From Glomus cerebriforme (taxonomy: Eukaryota > Glomeromycota > Glomeromycetes > Glomerales > Glomeraceae): DNA of 64,000 bases. Below, piece by piece: positions 60,841 to 64,000 of this stretch. The position numbers and the translations under genes were made by a program. Within the stretch, counting starts at the first letter, position 1, and each line of letters starts with the position of its first letter. The stretch spans positions 7,129-71,128 of the forward strand of contig QKYT01000397.1 of NCBI GenBank assembly GCA_003550305.1. The letters are read 5' to 3'. Below the pieces are notes generated by a model. It worked only from the letters and a program-made list of their open reading frames with translations. It ran no database searches and was not told the origin of the DNA.

Positions 60841-61185
60841 AACTGTGCCTGCATAAAATTAGTTTTCTTGAGCTTACATAAGAAATATGCCTAGGCAAAG
60901 GTCGAAAGATTTGATATATTGCTTGATCATCAAACTATTTTTTTATATTAATAAATAAAAAATTATATCCAGCCTTTTTATAAGCATCTCACAATCCTTT
61001 AATATTTTGATAAAGACTCTCAGAGTGATAATATAGCTTCTGTAAAGCAAGATGTCAGTCTAGATCATAAGCTTTCTGGAAATTAATAAAAATTGGTTTG
61101 CAATGATCTGATCTAACTCCCATGCTTTTTGAGAATCAATATAAATCAAAAGTTTTCCCATTCTTTTTTATAATCACAAAAAAAA
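60841..61185. other. Spacer before the Gypsy gag
   Basis: AT-rich sequence that could contain the decayed 5' LTR of the retroelement downstream. I did not find a matching LTR end or a tRNA primer-binding site. No gene seen. Confidence 0.4.
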
Positions 61186-64000
61186 GAATGTCATTTCGCA
61201 GACCTCACCTAAGGCAGAGAAGAATATGTGAAGAACATAAAGCTAAGCTGAAGAAGAAAAGCTATCATCTTCATAGTGAATTGCAGACAGAAGTTGATAC
61301 TAATCGCCAGAATGAGAGGTGAATTAATCAACTGGAATAGAATTATGCCGGATGTGAACAGGAAATCCAAAATCTCAATAGGAAAATAGAGTGTCTTGAA
61401 AATGCTTCAGAAAAAGAGATAGTAGAGTTAAAATCTGAAATATCCAGTCTAAAAAGTCAGCTATATCAAGCTAGGAAGGATGTGCGAGATAAAGAAAAGT
61501 ATATCTCTACCTTAAAAAAGCAGTTGGTAGAATCCAAGAAGCAGGTTGAAAATTTGTGATATAGGATTAAGACTATTTTATCACGGAAAAATTCACTCAA
61601 ATGAGAGAATTCTTCAGACTTGTATAATTCTGATGATAATATAGTTACAATTATAGAGCTAATAAATGCTATAGATAGGAGATGTCTAAAGCCATATTTG
61701 ATCACGTGACTTTTTTAAATTTGTCACCATCTATGTCATACCTCTTTTTTCATTTTTACTATGTATTCCAAGGATTTAGAATTTTTTCAATGTGTGAAAT
61801 TTTATTTGTCATGCACCTATATGTCACATGGTTATATAAAAATTTATGTGATCGAACACGGCTTTAGACTACCCCTATAGATGGTTATGTGAATAATCTA
61901 ATAACGCATAGAGAAATCTTAGCAGAACAAATAAAAAGAACAACAAGGCAAATTCGCCAGAAAGAAAATAATTTGCAATGGAATATATTTCAAGAGCAAC
62001 AGAGGTACTATAATGCAGAAGCCGAATGTGATAATAAAATTATATGAAGGTAACTTGCTGAAGGGGTGGAACAAAAAGCTATTACTAACCTTCATCAGTT
62101 GTGGGCTAATACCCAAAGTCAAGTAAATAGAATATTAAACAATATAATAGGAAAGCGAACTCATATTGATGTATTACTACAGGAAAAATTTACCTTACAG
62201 TTATTGTATCAGCGAAATGCCCATCACCTATAGCGAAGTAGAGGGAATATAGGTTTATTAAAATATAATCGAGATAGGCTTTATGAGCGATATGAGAAAT
62301 AGAAAGCTAAAGAAAAAAATTCTCGATTTTAAATTTGCAGGAACAAATTTAAGCGTTACAGAATAATCCACTAAACATAATTAAAGGTAGATGTTTACCA
62401 GTATTAAAATTAATGGCTCCTGCTCTTGCAAAATTTCTACCTTATATAGATCAAGAATCACCTGATGATTACTTGGATAAAGTTATTTAATTATGGGCAT
62501 ATCTTAAAGGTATATAACAGTTCTTGAGAATACAAATGCAGGAAATTTTGACAATGCGGTCAAGTGTAATATTTTAAAATCTATGATGGATGGAAAATAT
62601 GCACCTATTCCACTGCAAAATCTTTTTATAAATCCAGCAATCAATATCAATTCTTCAGATATATTACGGGTTTAGTTAAGAGCAAAATATCAGTGAGAAA
62701 CTGTTAAAAATCAGCAATCAGCTATTCAAAGATTGATTTAAGAAAGATATCAACCCTATGATACTCCTGATATCTATGAAGCCAGAATTCAACCACTATT
62801 ATTAGGAATAGCGGATAATGATGCGCAAGTTTTGGGATTTCTTAAAAGCCATTTAATGGGTGATTTTTATACTTGGATAAGAATCGTCAATCTAAGAAGA
62901 ATTAATGCATTTTTTACAGAACTAAAAAATATGTGGCTAGAGCATGAATAAAATTTGAGTGGAAGAATTCCAGAGGAATCAAATCAATTTTCCAATCAAA
63001 TGCAAGTCTTACCTAATATAAATCCAGTATCCTATTCTTTACCACAAGTTATCCCAGTTTCTCAATCAGCTTTTACTAAAGATGATATGCAAAAGGCGAT
63101 TCAAGAAGTATTATCACAACAAAAAACTGAATTGCGCAAAGAATTAGCAAAAGAGAAAGCTGAATTCCAATCTCAAATGGCTCAGCAAATGCAAGTATCT
63201 GCTTCACAAACAGTTGAACTAATTAGACAGCCAAGAGGTCCACCATCTTCATTGAAAATAGAGGAAAATCTCAAGAATTATTATGTAGCTGAATACTTAA
63301 AAAAATTAGGTATACTTAACAAGGAAGATTTGGATTCTGATTACCCTGTAAAGCCTTTTCAAAGATCTTGTCCACAGAGAAGCAATGTTTCTGTAGAATT
63401 GATAGAGTAGAAGAGGAGATAAATGATATTCGTGATGCTGTAAATCAACTAACAAATTAATTTCAGAAACTAAATATACGTAAATGTGATATTTGTGAAG
63501 AAACTGGTCATAGTAAAGGCAGTTGTCCCAATAAACAAATAGTATGATCTAATTTTAATCAGTCTTATTTTAAGCTTCTCATATCTATAAATTTTCAAAA
63601 TATGCTTCCAGGTTCTAATAATGAAGGAGATGGTTATGATGAAGAAAATAATATGTGGACTAGATATGATCTATCGATAAAAAAAAATAGGTATCAGTAA
63701 ATGAAAAGTTGTTTTCAAAATCCAGCCAGCCTGAAATATATGATGAGCTATTGCCAAAGCTTTCACCAGCAATGTGTAAAATGTGTCTATCTTGAAAGGC
63801 TCAAGAGGATAAGTTAAAAAAAGATGAGTGGTTTTTGTCCTTACAATACTTAAATGTTAGTATAAATAACTTGACCATTTCTGATTCTTTTTTTAGATCA
63901 GAGGAGTGAATTTGATGGTATAAATCTAGCAACTGCTAAGATACTTGGGTGGAAAGTTAACAAGTCTTCCAAGTTTGCTATAAAAGGTAATTCCAAGCAT
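61186..64000 (+). mobile_element. Decayed Ty3/Gypsy-like retrotransposon, gag to protease-like region, cut by window edge
   Basis: From ATG at 61188 a coiled-coil protein is readable through stops (EIQNLNRKIECLENASEKE, SEISSLKSQLYQARKDVRDK) to about 62340. Then comes a capsid-like Gag segment (FLPYIDQESPDDYLDKV; KCNILKSMMDGKYAP; FLKSHLMGDFYTWIRIVN) to 62950. Next is the open stretch 62955-63410 with QKTELRKELAKEKAEF, and a CCHC zinc knuckle at 63485-63526 (CDICEETGHSKGSC). At 63890-64000 FDGINLATAKILGWKVNKSS followed by FAIKG looks like the start of the aspartic protease region. Frames change and many stops occur, so this copy cannot be translated. No reverse transcriptase lies within the window. 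Gypsy assignment rests on the Gag and knuckle order and on memory of related AM-fungal elements. Confidence 0.75.
61694..61868. other. Possible small insertion inside the gag coiled-coil region
   Basis: The coiled-coil reading is interrupted by about 175 bases that do not fit it. The block starts TTTGATCACGTGAC and ends TATGTGATCGAA, short imperfect inverted termini, with hydrophobic low-complexity ORF content between. It may be a MITE or an intron; it lacks a convincing GT...AG pair at these borders. Confidence 0.35.

Overview
The window is AT-rich eukaryotic DNA with short GT-AG introns, many intergenic repeats and several dead transposons. Protein content points to an arbuscular mycorrhizal fungus (Glomeromycotina), most probably Rhizophagus irregularis or a close relative. 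The clues are a Gag-like/MIR protein, a giant RNF213-like AAA+ protein, a Mutator-like (MULE) element carrying an RTC4-like reading frame, degenerate Crinkler-type (CRN) genes, and a Ty3/Gypsy gag of a kind I associate with that genome. Species assignment is recognition by eye, not a search result. Scattered Ns and one 81-base gap show a draft assembly.

Layout. 0-9.3 kb: repeats (relic Helitron, relic LINE-type retrotransposon, a pogo-like MITE) and one unrecognised minus-strand ORF. 9.35-18.9 kb: three minus-strand genes, namely a four-exon MIR-domain gene (334 aa), an intronless Rho GTPase (192 aa) and a four-exon membrane-anchored GH35 beta-galactosidase (1055 aa). 19.96-34.6 kb: one plus-strand gene, divergent from GH35, with seven exons and 4730 codons, encoding an RNF213-like protein (CBM20-like domain, dynein-like AAA+ core, RZ finger). 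I see no RING finger, and the RZ finger has Tyr where the zinc-binding His is expected.

35.46-40.30 kb: a MULE bounded by matching inverted termini and a 13-bp direct repeat. It holds a transposase with two nonsense codons, an open RTC4-like reading frame, and a foldback insertion in its right terminus. 40.3-44.4 kb: AT-rich desert with an assembly gap whose flanks are duplicated. 44.75-48.77 kb: a tandem pair of minus-strand four-TM (MARVEL-like) genes with matching six-exon structures. 51.2-52.3 kb: a seven-unit AT-rich satellite, with diverged inverted copies near 42.2 kb.

52.3-59.5 kb: plus-strand relics of effector-type genes (nuclease-kinase, short endonuclease-like, PD-(D/E)XK-like, RING), all broken. 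59.8-60.8 kb: dispersed repeats. 61.2-64.0 kb: a decayed Ty3/Gypsy gag region running off the window. Premature stops in these relics are nearly all explained by C-to-T changes, which looks like methyl-cytosine deamination or a RIP-like process.

Exon coordinates given for the MIR, GH35, RNF213-like and four-TM genes come from hand-placed splice sites that keep phase through every junction. They are strong predictions without transcript evidence.
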